Assembly (NCBI GenBank): GCA_029783825.1
Contig: JAREIK010002415.1
Coordinates: forward strand, 1,517,006-1,581,005
DNA length: 64,000 nucleotides
Direction of reading: 5' to 3'
Origin: Sapria himalayana
Lineage: Eukaryota; Streptophyta; Magnoliopsida; Malpighiales; Rafflesiaceae
In this document: positions 11,946 to 23,353 of the stretch, piece after piece
Position numbering within the stretch: position 1 is the first letter of the stretch
How the letters are laid out: every line of letters starts with the position of its first letter
Notes under the pieces: generated by a model
The model's input: the letters and a program-made list of their open reading frames with translations, nothing else
Database searches by the model: none
Told to the model about the DNA's origin: nothing
Program-made: the position numbers and the translations under genes

Positions 11946-14200
11946 TACTGAATAGTGGGGTTTTAAAAAAAGAGATGGCATACACAAGATGATGACATAA
12001 AGCAATAGCTAGAACAAGGTGGCAAAACATAACATAACAAAGGATAATTAAAAACATCTTTTTTATGAATACTTTGACTAAGTAATTTGGTCGTAGACAT
12101 CACAGATAAGGTCAATCAAAGAAAGCCAAATCTTAGGAAAGTTCTACCTAGGAATCCATTAGCATCTTCATTTATAATTCTTTGTATTTGTGAACTTGTA
12201 TTGTATCCAATGCTTGGTTTATCCTTTTTTACCAATGCTAGGTTAGATCTTGTCTAGGGTTGATGTATAACTTGTGTATGATACTTGCATAAATATAATA
12301 TACTAGATTTCATGGAAATAGATTGTGGATTTTGTCGATGCTTTTAGAAATAATGTAGATATCTCAACTTTTGCTTAAATGTATATAGCATACCATTGTA
12401 ATTAGTCATGTGGATTATACCATGTTTATCAATAACATACCTATAACAAGTCTAATAAATCTAGTTAGCATACACATCTATATTTTTTAGATGTGTGACA
12501 AGTAATAAGAATATGTGTGTGTGATTTTTAGAAGTGTGATAGACTAGAGAGCACATGTATGATAAATTCTCAATATGGATTATTGGGAATAAGATTATAC
12601 ACTTATGACAATCATTGTATGGATTGTGATAGGTAACTAATAAAATATTTGAGTGTTATCTATTTATTTGGCTACCCAGGATATTGTATGATTCTTAAAT
12701 GGATTGTGATCGATGAATAACATCACATGCTTAGAGGCATTCATCATTATACGTTACTTTATGTGCCCTAAGAAAGATAATAAGCTTATTATTATCCTCA
12801 TTTTCTTCATAAATTGTTTCTGGTGACTAAGTTATGATTATGAGAAGTATAACATATTATCAAGGTTACACATTTTTTCTCCATAAACCAACAAAATACA
12901 TGATACAAGACTATGAATGTTGAGAAAGGATAAATTTTAATTGAGTATATGTTATGAGCTAAGATAGTAGAAGGCTTTGATACCTTTCCAATCCAAACTG
13001 AAAACATCAATCTCATGAGATCGATATCTAGACTCCACGAGTCCACTTTATTATTTGTTAGACTCATATATTTGTGGTTACACAAAGTGCAAATATATTT
13101 TACCCCAACAATATACAAAAGTGTTTAGTTGTCATAGGTGAAATATTAATAATTGATGAAAGAATAAATTTTAATTACACTAGTGAAATAATAATTAAAT
13201 AATATAGTTGAATATTATAAAATATTCATTGATCTATTGTATATAATGCCTAATGATTGTTTATCCATTGTGAACCATTAATCATGAACAAATTTATAAA
13301 AATATTTACTAACTATGGGCAGAATTTCAAATGAATAAGATCAATGGTGGGTATGACTCTTTGATGAAAATGTATATTGAATTTGGAAGAATTTGATACC
13401 AAATGACATATCGTATATTTATCTAGGAATCCATCCTCGATGTATTTTTTAATAACCTCCACAAAATTATTTCCAAGAAAATATTTGTTTTGTTGGTAGT
13501 GATATTTGAATATTAAAATATTTTAGAAAAAATAATAAGTAATAAAGTCATTTTGAACCATAGACATGAAAAGCACACAATAGAAGCATCATATATGACA
13601 CATGTATGTCTACAGATTCAAGAAGCAACTTCAAAAGAGTAAGTCTGGTGGCATATGTATCATCGATGCACTCCTAGAAAAATAAAAAGGTGAGTGAGTT
13701 GAAGAGTATTTGACACAATGCCATTGTTTCTCATAAGACATATTAGGTAGCTAAACCATTACCAATAAGTGTCACCTAAACCATATTAGGTAGCTAGTCA
13801 TGGCTCAATTGACATTGTTTCTCATAAGACATACAACATTTTAAATAAAATCCAATAAGATAAAATTTATTATTAATTCTAAGTACAAAAAAATGTGATG
13901 TTAGAAAGAGCTGATTAGATGACAATAGAAAAACAAGAAAAAGTTGGTGATTTTAGAGGCAATTTTATAGAACAAAAAAAACTATTAGAACCACTTGAGA
14001 GAAAATTGTTAAATGATTCTCAAAAGACAAAAAAAAATTCTTACTGGTGTTTGATTCCCAAACATCTTTGCCACCATCATATTACCTCAGAGAGTGGTTT
14101 ATAATTCTTCAATTCTTTCTTTATATGTCTTTAGAAAAATATTCATGATGAAATTAGTTTTCTCATTTTTTTAACATAAAATGTTTTGATCCTAGGTAGA
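11946..14200. other. Unassigned AT-rich sequence
   Basis: I recognise no protein domain or element end. A 22-bp direct repeat starting 'ccattgtttctc' occurs near 13720 and 13816, with 'ccatattaggtagcta'-like sequence around it, suggesting a local duplication. A minus-strand open stretch of 103 codons (12807-13118) has no recognisable motif and is likely chance. Confidence 0.5.
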
Positions 14201-15957
14201 GACTGCAAGCCTATATGCTTACAATATTCTTGAAAAGCCAAGCAATCAATTGGCCCATTAGTTAATTTGTTAAAATGATTTGACAATTAGACTACACATT
14301 GATTTAAAAAAATGGAGTTTTCCCATTTTATAAAAGCAGGATGTCCCCATTTTTCGATAGGTTTTCCTAAAAACCTTATAGTAAGATTTGGAAATGGGAC
14401 TAGCACATATTTTGGGATTGGGATTGGGATTGGGTTGTCTCCATGTTAAGCATCTACTTATAGAAGACTTCAAAAAATCTTATGTAAGATTTTATATACT
14501 TTTTAAAAGAGAACGAGAAGGTTTTTTATAGAGGATGGAGAGAGTTTAAAGAAATGGTATGGTTTTCAAAAACTCTTTGGGTTGTCCCAAAGTTCCAACG
14601 GAGGATCACGTGGGATTCATGTGGTGATCATGCAGTGGTTCATACGATGGACGTAAAATGAATGTGCTATGCCCAAGGCTCAAAATTGCACTAAAAATAC
14701 CAGCATAAATTATCTAAGTATCATGTGTTTTATTTCAATTTACTACTTTATAAGTTTATGGAATGCGGTTGTAAATAATTTAACTTTATTAATTTGGTAT
14801 GCTTTTTGTGTGTAAAATGACTAGATTACATAAAGTGTGTTCAAATATATATTTGCAAGTCTGTGTAAAATATTTATTCGAGTTTATATTTTCGAGACAA
14901 CAAATAATTTCTTTGAGATGGGCAATTTGAATTTAAGAGATTAAATTCGACTGTCTGATATATTTTTTGTACCTGAAAATTTAAAACAAATATGAATTTA
15001 ATTAGGTTAAAATAAATTAAAAAACATGGTTTTAAAATTAAAATTAAAACAAATTTTAATTTAAAAAGATGCTAAAATTTATATATATGTATATATATAA
15101 TCAAAACTAAATTAAAAATTTTGCTACATTTGGTTGATGCAAAATATAAGATTAAAATTTTTAATCATGGGATAAATCAAATAACCTAATTGTTTGATTG
15201 AAAAATATTTTGAAACCATTTTTGATTTTTACGTTGCATCTCGGTCAAGGTCAACCCTTATAAGTGGTATCATAACAATGTTAATTAATTTCTAGGTGAT
15301 TGGATATTTTATTTATATGAACTCAGAGATTAAATTATTTCTTTAGGAAAGAAAAAAATAATTAATTGGAATTGTCTGGAAAAATAAAATATAATTTTTT
15401 AAGTGATTGAATTGTTCGATAAAGTTAGGCAAACAAAGTAAATGGATAGTAAAATATGTCACTTGAATTTTAACTGGATTGTAATGTATGTGCTCCTGGA
15501 TTATAGATTAATTAGGATGGACATTGTGAGATATCGAGTTTATTTGACATTGAGATACTTGTTTGGAGACCAATATGAAATGTAGTTGAATTTGAATATC
15601 CTGGATATTTGAATAAACATGTTGTTCGTTGATAATATGAGTCATGTGGGAAGACTAATAGAATTAGTAAAATAATCGTTAGATAAAGTTAAGAGATAAA
15701 TGATATATTTCAAGTATGTGTTGGGTCTACTCAGGTTTGGGAAGACTAATGGAAGTAGTAAAAAAGTTACTGGCTAAAGTAGGAGATAAAAGGGTTTATT
15801 TCAAATATGTGTTGACTCTGGTTTGGAAAGACTAGTTTTGTTTTTGGGTTTGGTTTGAGTTTAATTTTTTTAATGTTGATTTAATTTAATGAGAACATGG
15901 GTGCTCTCATTAAATAAGTGTGAAATTAAAATTAAAAATGTTTCAACATTTATTTTT
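14201..15957 (+). other. Possible LTR-element junction and local duplications
   Basis: At 15265-15276 the sequence TGGTATCATAAC resembles the initiator-tRNA-Met primer site TGGTATCAGAGC, so an LTR may end just before it. I cannot define the LTR start or see any polyprotein. Three GGGATT units occur near 14414-14433. A ~95-bp segment is repeated in tandem at about 15645-15740 and 15740-15835, with 'gggaagactaat' shared. Otherwise I see nothing. Confidence 0.3.
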
Positions 15958-16904
15958 GGGGGAATTATGTTTTAGGGTGATTCCTCAAAAATTTTTTAAA
16001 ATTAGAAACTAAATTTTTAATAGTTGAAAAAAAATCACAAAACTATAAATAAATTAAAAATAATGGCACTTGAATTCGTAAGTCTTAAACTACCATCGCC
16101 TGTCTCACCAACCGACAGGCCCTCGCCCCTGGCCCCTCGCCCTTGCCCGTCTGCTCTCACCCCCTCTCTGCTCGCCCCTTTCCCCCTACCCCCTCTCCCC
16201 CCACCCCTCTCCATGAGCTTCGTCGTATAGCTCGACGAGGCTCCATGGGCTCCACGAAGGAGCTCCAACGAGCTCGATGTGGAGCTCTGTGGAGTTCCAT
16301 AATGGAGCTCGAAGAGCTCCACGAAGGAGCTCTGTCGGGCTCCAGCGAGCCCGACGTGGAGCTTCGTTGGGCTTCAATGAACCCTACGTGGAGCTCACTA
16401 GAGCTTCGTGGAGCTTTGTCGAGCTCCACGATAGAGCTCGTGGAGATGTGTGGAAGGAGAGGGGCGAAGGAGAGGGGTGGGGAGAGAGGGGAGAGGGGCA
16501 ATGGGAGAGGGGAGAGGGGTGAGGGATGAAGGCAGACGGACGAAGGATGAGGGGTGAGGGTAGACGGACGAGGGGAGACTAGTGAGGGCGAGGGATGGGG
16601 AGTTAGGGGCGAGGGGAGAGGAGAGAGGGGCGACGGGCAAAGGGCGACGGACAATGGGTGAGGGGCGACGGGCGAGGGGCGAGGGGCAAGGGGAGAGGAG
16701 CGATGGGCAAGGGGCGACGAGCGAGGGGCGAGGAGCTAGGGGCAAGGACAAAGGGCTGGGAAGATAGGCAAGGGTAGTTTAGTACTTACGAATTCGAGTG
16801 CACTTATTTTTAATTTATTTATAGTTTTGTGACTATTTTTGAAATAAAAAAAATTTATTTCTAATTTTTAAAAATTTCTTAAGCACACCAAAACATAATT
16901 TTCC
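15958..16904. mobile_element. Non-autonomous foldback (MULE-like) element
   Basis: Long terminal inverted repeats of about 145 bp pair 15958-16105 with 16760-16904. Within them, 29 bp starting at 16035 match the complement of 16804-16832 perfectly, and GAATTCGTAAGT at 16072-16083 pairs with 16784-16795. The ends read GGGGAATTATGTTTT and its near complement. The flanking 9-mers (tttattttt and ttttttttt) agree at 8 of 9 positions, which fits a Mutator-type 9-bp duplication, but they lie in T-runs. The core has a C-rich left arm, a cluster of GAGCTC palindromes and a G-rich right arm, so the whole element can fold back. The open frames inside it are low-complexity products of this structure and not genes. 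No transposase is present. Confidence 0.75.
16215..16450. repeat. GAGCTC palindrome cluster
   Basis: This is the centre of the foldback element. Short units such as GAGCTCCACGAAGGAGCTC recur with variants, each containing GAGCTC or its near-palindromic derivatives (GGGCTC, GAGCCC). They alternate in orientation, so the block contains many overlapping hairpins and is unusually rich in CpG compared with the AT-rich surroundings. Confidence 0.7.
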
Positions 16905-19640
16905 TTTTTTTTTTCTTAATATAATTATTGTTTAAAAAATGCATAACACAACATTTGAGTGTTGTTTTTAGGGAACTCAAACATGCTTTCGTGACTTTTC
17001 CAAAAAAGCTAACAAAGACATTCAATTTTGTTAGGTTTTGATCGTGCATGTGGGCTGTCATCTTTGAGGTCTGTATTGATTTTTTTTGGGAATAAAAAAA
17101 AATTAAATTCTTCTATTTTATTTCTCATCTGCAAAGTTAAAGAAGGTTTCTGTAACCTTACTTTCACCTTTGTAGCAAATAAAAAAGAAATGGGAGCATT
17201 TTATTCTAATTTGTTATATGTAACCGAGAGGATTGTGGGTATTTGTGTCATGCTCCTGTGAATGAGAATGTTCGTGTTGTGCTCGTACTGAGGAAATTGA
17301 TCGTGTTGTACTCATACAAACATACAAAGGAGATAGTCCACACTATGCTCATGTGTGCTCGCAAATTCTTCAAATGAGCATTAGATCCTAAAAATCATAT
17401 CACAACTTTTATTAATATATTTTTTATTCATTTTACAAGTTGGCTTTTTCATGGTTATTTGTATGAACATTAGATATTTATAATTTGTGTTTAATCTCTT
17501 TGAATATTTTGTCATTTTAAGGTAAAATATTCATTTGTGTACATTTATATTATGTCTATTTTGGACATAATATAATTGATATGTGCTTTGCTTATAATTT
17601 TAGGGTTTTATATATATATATATATATATATATTGGACATAATATATGTGAAAAACTCAATTGTTATTCTTTAATATAATTTTATTAAAAAATTGATAAA
17701 TAAAGTATAATCATTAATAAAAATAATAATATATCATGAGTAATCATCATAATATCCTTTATTAGATAAAATAAGTCTCTCTTTGTAATCTCTTAACATG
17801 GCGGATAGAAAATTTTTGTATGTATTTCTAACTAACATGTCTAACAATCATTAGATGTTAGCCCTATGTTTAAAGTTCGGCTCTAAAATCCTTTGTTTAT
17901 CAAATAAAAGATATCAAAGTTGAGAGTGAATCACTAGTAAATCAATAGTAAATAGATATCTAGAAGAGCTCATGTGAGTCTAAATAAATACATATAATTC
18001 ATCTCACTTAATTCTTAAAAAGTTCATCTATCTAGTCTAACAATCATGTAGAAAAATACTAGAAGAGAAAAAAAATTACAATAAACATTAATATTTTCAT
18101 GCACCTTGGCCCATATAATAGTGTTATTGGCCACAATAACACAAGATTTGGACTCAACAAAAAAAAAATGATTGCATTTAGCATGGGTATTTGCTCCAAA
18201 ATTTACTATCAAAAAATTTATAATAAGGTGGTGAACAAAAAATACAATGCATGTGAATATGTCCATACCAGTAACACGATCAATAATGCATGAAGAATAA
18301 TGTCTAGCATGCACCTCCTAAAAAAGTATCAATGCGATACGACCAGTAAACATATGCATTGGAAAAGTTATGAGTAGGTCCAATAACCTATAGGATAGTT
18401 TATAGACCTTGAAAAGTTCATAACTCATGATGTAATAAGGTACATCTCTCCTAAGTATGTTTCATCCTCCCATAGAAAGAGCATATCAATATTATTTTTC
18501 TGTCTCTTTGGATACCTCTACATGGTCTCTCAACTCTTTTATTATTATTGTGTATTAAAGATTTTAAGGAATTATATCTAAATTCAATAATTTTTTTCCT
18601 TCATCCTTTTTGGACACAATACACTCCAACACAAATATTCAAATATAGAAATTTCACAAGATTTCACAAAATTTAAACACTTTTTTGGCCAAAAAAGAAA
18701 ATGTTGAGACTTCTATTCTAGAGTCATTATGTGGCCACCGCATCACCAAAAAAAAATGCACACCCAAAAAAAATGCACACCCAAAAAAACATGTTGGCAA
18801 TGTCAACATTGCATCCATCACAAAAGAAACATGAAATACTCAAAAATTAAAATATCAGTTTCAATATAAATTTTTACATATCAAGGATGTAAATATCAAT
18901 TTTGACAGATATATCGATACTTAAAATTTACAAATATTTCGAAGATATATCAATGGATATTTCAAAAAATTAATCACTTGAAACACCCACAAAACATGGG
19001 TAATTTAGTATCACATACAGCGGCACAACTGCCACAACTATAAGCTGTCATAAACCACTAGCTGTTGATGTTGTATGCACTTCAAAGGGGTGTAATCACC
19101 CATGCACCTCAAAACCAATGACACCTCGCCGGAGTGTACCATCTAATACCATGTTCAAGCTAGTTAACATTTTGGTTTAGGGTTGCCATGAAATAGAAGT
19201 GGAGAAGAAAACAAAAAAAAAATTATTAAGATGAAAAATGATGTTTGTAAACATATAATACTATATATATAATTTGGGGCATCTAGTTCCCACGAGTTGA
19301 CTATTTCCAGATAATTTAAAAAAAAACAATAAATATTAAACTAAAACACAACAATTGACAATACACTACACTAAAAAAATGAGTTAGACTCTTGTTTTGT
19401 GCAGTGAAATCTCATTAAGTTTTGAGAATTTACCAAATTACTCTACAAAATTACTCTACAAGACAAACTCAAGGTAATCCTTCTTTCTATACTTCATCTA
19501 GAAAGTATTAGGATTCAGGGAAAGAATTACTCTACAAGATAGCATTGGATATGAATACCTTCAACAAGGCAACGCTAATTATGTATTTAGACACCTACAA
19601 GTAAAATGTTAGTATCCTTTCATGTCCATGTGAAAGTACC
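16905..19640. repeat. Unassigned AT-rich sequence with a (TA)n microsatellite
   Basis: A (TA)n tract lies at about 17608-17632, next to a duplicated 'ggacataatata' segment on both sides. A short direct repeat of 'aaaaaaaatgcacaccc' occurs twice near 18749-18783. The open frames here (for example 18024-18314 minus) show no domain I know. Nothing else is recognisable. Confidence 0.45.
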
Positions 19641-19764
19641 TTCCAAGCATAGTGGAGAAATTGAGTGTTCCCTTTGTCATTTATTTGGTTTGCTACGATC
19701 GACATGTCAATCATGCTGAAAGAACCTTCAGCAAGACAATACACTTGCATGTTCATGTCCAACA

Positions 19765-20038
19765 TGTTGGGCCATGTCGTGCTGGCTCACCTATTACGTG
19801 CTGGCTCACCTATTACGTGCTGGCTCGCCTATTACGTGCTGGCTCACCTATTACGTGCTGGGGCAAGTCAAGCTTGGGCAAGGTCAGCACAGCTCGAAGC
19901 CAGGCTAACTTAGCCCTTGGTGCGATCAATGCTAACCTAGTTTGGTCAATCGTTCAACTATGTCAGATAGTTCCTAAGTACCCTTCAGGGGTCGTGGCAC
20001 AGGCCAGACCCTAGCTCCTAACCCATTTGCTACATCTA
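19765..20038. mobile_element. Decayed hAT-like end, CTAACCCATTTGCTACATCTA type
   Basis: The region is GC-rich against an AT-rich background and ends in CCCATTTGCTACATCTA. The complement of that end (TAGATGTAGCAAATGGG) resembles the hAT TAGAGGTGTCAAACGGG terminus, with GCAA for TCAA. The same variant ends occur at 29620 and 62963. I could not find the opposite end or a target duplication, so this is a partial copy. Confidence 0.45.
19779..19854 (+). repeat. 19-bp tandem repeat, four units
   Basis: The unit GTGCTGGCTCACCTATTAC occurs four times in exact register (19779, 19798, 19817, 19836). One substitution is present in unit 3 (CGCC for CACC), and a fifth partial unit follows. The near identity suggests recent expansion. 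It lies inside a GC-rich hAT-like terminal region. Confidence 0.9.
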
Positions 20039-20044
20039 CATAAG

Positions 20045-20235
20045 AATAATATTAATATGATTTTTGATCATATGAGATAACCTTATGTTGCAAGTACACA
20101 TTAGAGATCATGTATTAATGTGCTAGCAACATCCTCAAATGATAATTAATCTCATGATTTAAGACTCATCAAACACAATATCTCTAATTTTTTGGGATAA
20201 AATTGTCAATATATTACCCAATCACATCTTGCAGT
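20045..20235. repeat. SINE-like dispersed repeat, copy 1
   Basis: This shares an ordered set of segments with 21735-21885: a 'gactcatca' or 'atactcatt' start, then 'atctctaatttt', 'ttatatta' or 'atatatta', and 'cagatct' or 'cacatct'. The related copy has a B-box-like 'cttgagttcaatac'. I infer an old tRNA-derived SINE family, with low confidence. Confidence 0.3.
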
Positions 20236-20541
20236 AAACCATAAAAGCTACACACTGAAAAGGACCTCCATGTGTATTTTTGCTTATTTTTGTATTTAAA
20301 ATGTTTACCAATGACATACTTATTCTTATTGTGCATGCTGACATCATTATTTCTCATGATGTTGAATTGAATATTTTGTTGAGTTGGTGATACATAAATA
20401 ATAATTTTATTTTAAAGAACAGGCGCATTAGGTGTTTTAGTTGAACTCAGGCTCGTAGCATGTTAGCAAGGCCTCGCTCACGTGTCCAAAGTGGGGAGGA
20501 CCTGGTGTGCAAAAAAGCACACCAGAGACATGAAAACTACG

Positions 20542-20725
20542 TCAAAAGCAGGTCCTGTGCTGCACCATCGGAGAAGCTGATGAATGTGGAATCAACTGCT
20601 CTGAAATAGGTCTCACTGGGTGATTAGACGTCACTAGCTTGCACAGATCTTCCCCATTCACATCCCCAGGTTTATCCTTGCTTGTTTTAGAAAGGTAAGC
20701 TTCCATCAATTTTCGTATCTGCTCC
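20542..20725 (-). CDS. Possible terminal exon of an unrecognised gene
   Basis: On the minus strand, a typical acceptor (pyrimidine-rich, then GGAGCAG) precedes an open stretch beginning IRKLMEAYLSKTSKDKPGD and ending in HRTCF before a stop at 20542-20544. Base composition is less AT-rich than the surroundings, and codon use looks protein-like (mixed Asp, Glu, Lys, Ser and Pro). I do not recognise the family. No upstream exon is evident to about 21400, so it could be a captured exon, part of a gene with a long intron, or chance. Confidence 0.25.
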
Positions 20726-20739
20726 AATGACAATGGAAA

Positions 20740-21480
20740 ACAAGCACACTTTCAACAGCTAACATCCCACAAGCCATCGGGCTAGAATTAACACAGGCAA
20801 AAGAGAAAACGTATCTACCATGTTACGACGCTTATGATGGAGATCACTCTGTGGCTACACAGCATTAGCAAAACATCAAACTATTACTCCAGACATGAAC
20901 TTCAAACAGGAAAAAATAACAGCAGGGTACATAGATAATTTTGAGCATACTACACTTCAACTAAATTAAAATTAAGCTTTCTTCCACGGGAATGAATATC
21001 AAAAGCAGATGAATCAGGAATCAGTGCAGGGGGGTGGAGAGAGAATGTACAGTAAAATCATGTAAATGATATATGCTCTTCGTATGAAGGGAGACAACAG
21101 GAATTGGTCATTCAAAAGTTTTAAGATGGAATGTTAATACACTTACGTGTTTTCTTTGGGACATGTGCTCTTCTGTCGAAAACCCAGGAACATTCAAATG
21201 CCAGTTATTCTCTGCATTGATTTCAAGTCCATGAATGAGAGATATTATAATCAATTTTGTCAGAAAATTCTGCCATTAAAAAATTGCTCTGTTGCTCATA
21301 ATCCAAGAAGAAAAAAACAGGCGTGTTTTTTATTAAATGCTTTTCAGTCACTAAAAATATCTAGTGCTGAACATCAATATCCATGACACAAAGTGCATGA
21401 CTGATCTGGTGTTTGGCTTTGGGGGAAGGGAGCCACGGGCCTGGAAGATGGCACCCAAATTAGATCCAGGAGTAGTGATA
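20740..21480. other. Unassigned, moderately GC sequence
   Basis: The base composition is less AT-biased than most of the window and resembles intron or UTR sequence. I find no clear exon, element end or repeat here. Confidence 0.35.
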
Positions 21481-21489
21481 TCAAGTGAG

Positions 21490-21716
21490 CACGAAGTACA
21501 CCCTCACAGGTTAGTTCAGATGGCAGGAGCAATCACCATGGTTATGGTTTATCCATGAGGCCCTAGATTTGAATCTCACCTTTGAATTGAGAACAATGCC
21601 TGCCTGTCTGGATTTATCTGGAGATGGAACTAAAAGGGAAGGCATATCCCCATGTGGATTAATTGAGGTGCATGTATGTCCGGAACACCCGCAGTTTCAA
21701 AAAGAAAAAAAATTAA
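21490..21716 (+). mobile_element. tRNA-derived SINE (plant type)
   Basis: An A box (TTAGTTCAGATGG, 21511-21523) and a B box (AGATTTGAATC, 21565-21575) form the internal RNA polymerase III promoter. They are followed by a body with 'ccatgtggattaattgaggtg' type sequence and 'gtccggaacacccgc', which I recognise as the body of widespread plant SINEs. An A-rich tail follows at 21698-21714. Length is about 225 bp, the usual size. No target duplication is convincing. It encodes no protein and would have depended on LINE enzymes. Confidence 0.8.
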
Positions 21717-21734
21717 GGATAGAGTACCAACAAA

Positions 21735-21885
21735 GAGGTAGTTCCATAGTATGATGATAAGTACATTTATCCAATGACTATAGGTCTTGAGTTCAATACT
21801 CATTAGACATAACATCTCTAATTTTCAAGAATATGACTATCATTATATTAATCTCTATCAGATCTCACGATAAGTAAAAATCCTG
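21735..21885 (+). repeat. SINE-like dispersed repeat, copy 2
   Basis: A B-box-like segment (GGTCTTGAGTTCAATAC near 21782-21798) is followed by 'catctctaatttt' and a tail shared with 20045-20235. The A box is unclear. It follows directly on the A-rich tail of the first SINE. Confidence 0.4.
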
Positions 21886-22027
21886 TGTACTAGGTATAAC
21901 CATTCATACACACCAAAAAAAGCCTCTACCACAAGCGAAATCGATTGAGATGTACTAAAAACCTAAATTAATCTTTGAAGAATAGTGACCACGGAGATTC
22001 AAATGCACATTGAAATGTCAAATGTCA

Positions 22028-22511
22028 TAGAGGTGCCAACTGGGCCGGTTGGCCCAGGCATGGCCAGCAGCACGGCACGGTCCAGAACCATGCCTGGTCT
22101 TGGACAGTCCAGTAGCACGGTCATCCAGCCCGGGGACCAGCCATGGTCGGGCCTCAGATCACAGGTCTAGTCCAGTCAGGTGACCGCCCAACAGTGCAGT
22201 TTTTTTAAGCAGCCAAGTAAGCCGGATGCCGTTTATATGGACAGACACAATTTGGTGGGTTTTAAAAAAAAAAAACAAATCGTATTGGCACAAACCAGCC
22301 GGAACAGCACGGACCGCTCCACGCCCAGCATGGCCCTGAAATTTGCAAGTCAATAGTGTTGTGAGGGGCCACCAGTCTAGTTCCCGTGCCGTGCCTACCA
22401 AGGCATTGTAAGCCTCTCATGTCGTGCCTGGCACAGCACGCGCACGGTGGCACGGCAGTGCCACACTGTAACAGACTATGATGGCATGGCAAAGCCTGTT
22501 TGACACCTCTA
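22028..22511. mobile_element. hAT MITE (484 bp)
   Basis: The ends TAGAGGTGCCAACTGGGCC and (complement of the right end) TAGAGGTGTCAAACAGGC are inverted repeats of the same family as the 33.4-kb hAT element. Flanking 8-mers aaatgtca (22020-22027) and caatgtca (22512-22519) match at 7 of 8 positions, as for a hAT target duplication. The interior is GC-rich and has no transposase. 'aatgtca' also occurs once more just outside the left end, so the site itself was slightly repetitive. Confidence 0.85.
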
Positions 22512-22519
22512 CAATGTCA

Positions 22520-23240
22520 TGATAATTCATCAAAAATTTGATAATACTTCTAATGTTTAATGATCTATTAAATGTTTCCTCCAAGTAATAAGAAAGAAAG
22601 TGAAAGACATGGGAAGGTGACCCACTGAAACAATTGCCAACTTCAATCAGAGTGGCGAGTGAACACAAATAAATGTGGAAGACACCAAGTGTTAAAACCA
22701 TTTACTTATAGACATTTATTCTCTGGTTATTTCCCTAGAAAGTGGCCAGTCAATTACAGTGAGCAATCCAGTTTGTGATAAAGGATTGCGGGTGGTGGCA
22801 TGAAAGTCCCTTGTGAGCCACACAACACTACATACAAGCAGAGCTTTTCAGACAGTGCATAACATGTACAAACCTAAGTGTAATAGTATGTCCTTTGACT
22901 CTAAGGTTGAAGACTTTCGGTGCTTGGCCAAACTGCATGCAAATAAAGTAACCTGCATTCCAATTTAAAACATTCATCAAAAACACTTTGTTGTAGAAGA
23001 AGCAAATAGCATTCATAATTCAAAGGACTCCCACAAAATACATCCATCACTAATGCTAGTTCTTGAGGGATCTGTGTTTGTGTATTATGATTATTATTCT
23101 ACTGCTCTCCACCACCACATTTGTTGAAGGTTGCATGTTAACAGTTTTCTTTTTTTTTTTATTCTTGCACTTATATCCCATATTTTTTTATACTTGACAT
23201 AATGATTGCCCAGTTTTTATTTCAAGTTTTGAACATGATA
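22520..23240. other. Unassigned sequence
   Basis: I see no gene or element. The open minus-strand stretches that overlap the MITE boundary are artefacts of its GC-rich end. Confidence 0.4.
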
Positions 23241-23353
23241 TAATGCTGCCGGGCTGAGCTGAGCTAGGCTGAGCAATCTAGATAATCACGCAGCCCAGCC
23301 CTGCCTTGCACAAAGTGCTGACATGCAAATAAACTGCATGGGAAGCTGGGGCA

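Noticed and set aside
12807..13118. 103-codon minus-strand frame
   Set aside because: No recognisable motif. Its composition matches the AT-rich surroundings, and no splice or promoter context supports it.
14410..14435. Telomere-like repeat
   Set aside because: Only three GGGATT units are present, and these differ from the plant telomere unit TTTAGGG.
16035..16767. Many overlapping open frames on both strands (up to 165 codons)
   Set aside because: They follow from the C-rich and G-rich arms of the foldback element, have low complexity (Pro/Ser/Leu or Gly/Arg/Glu), and occur in several frames at once.
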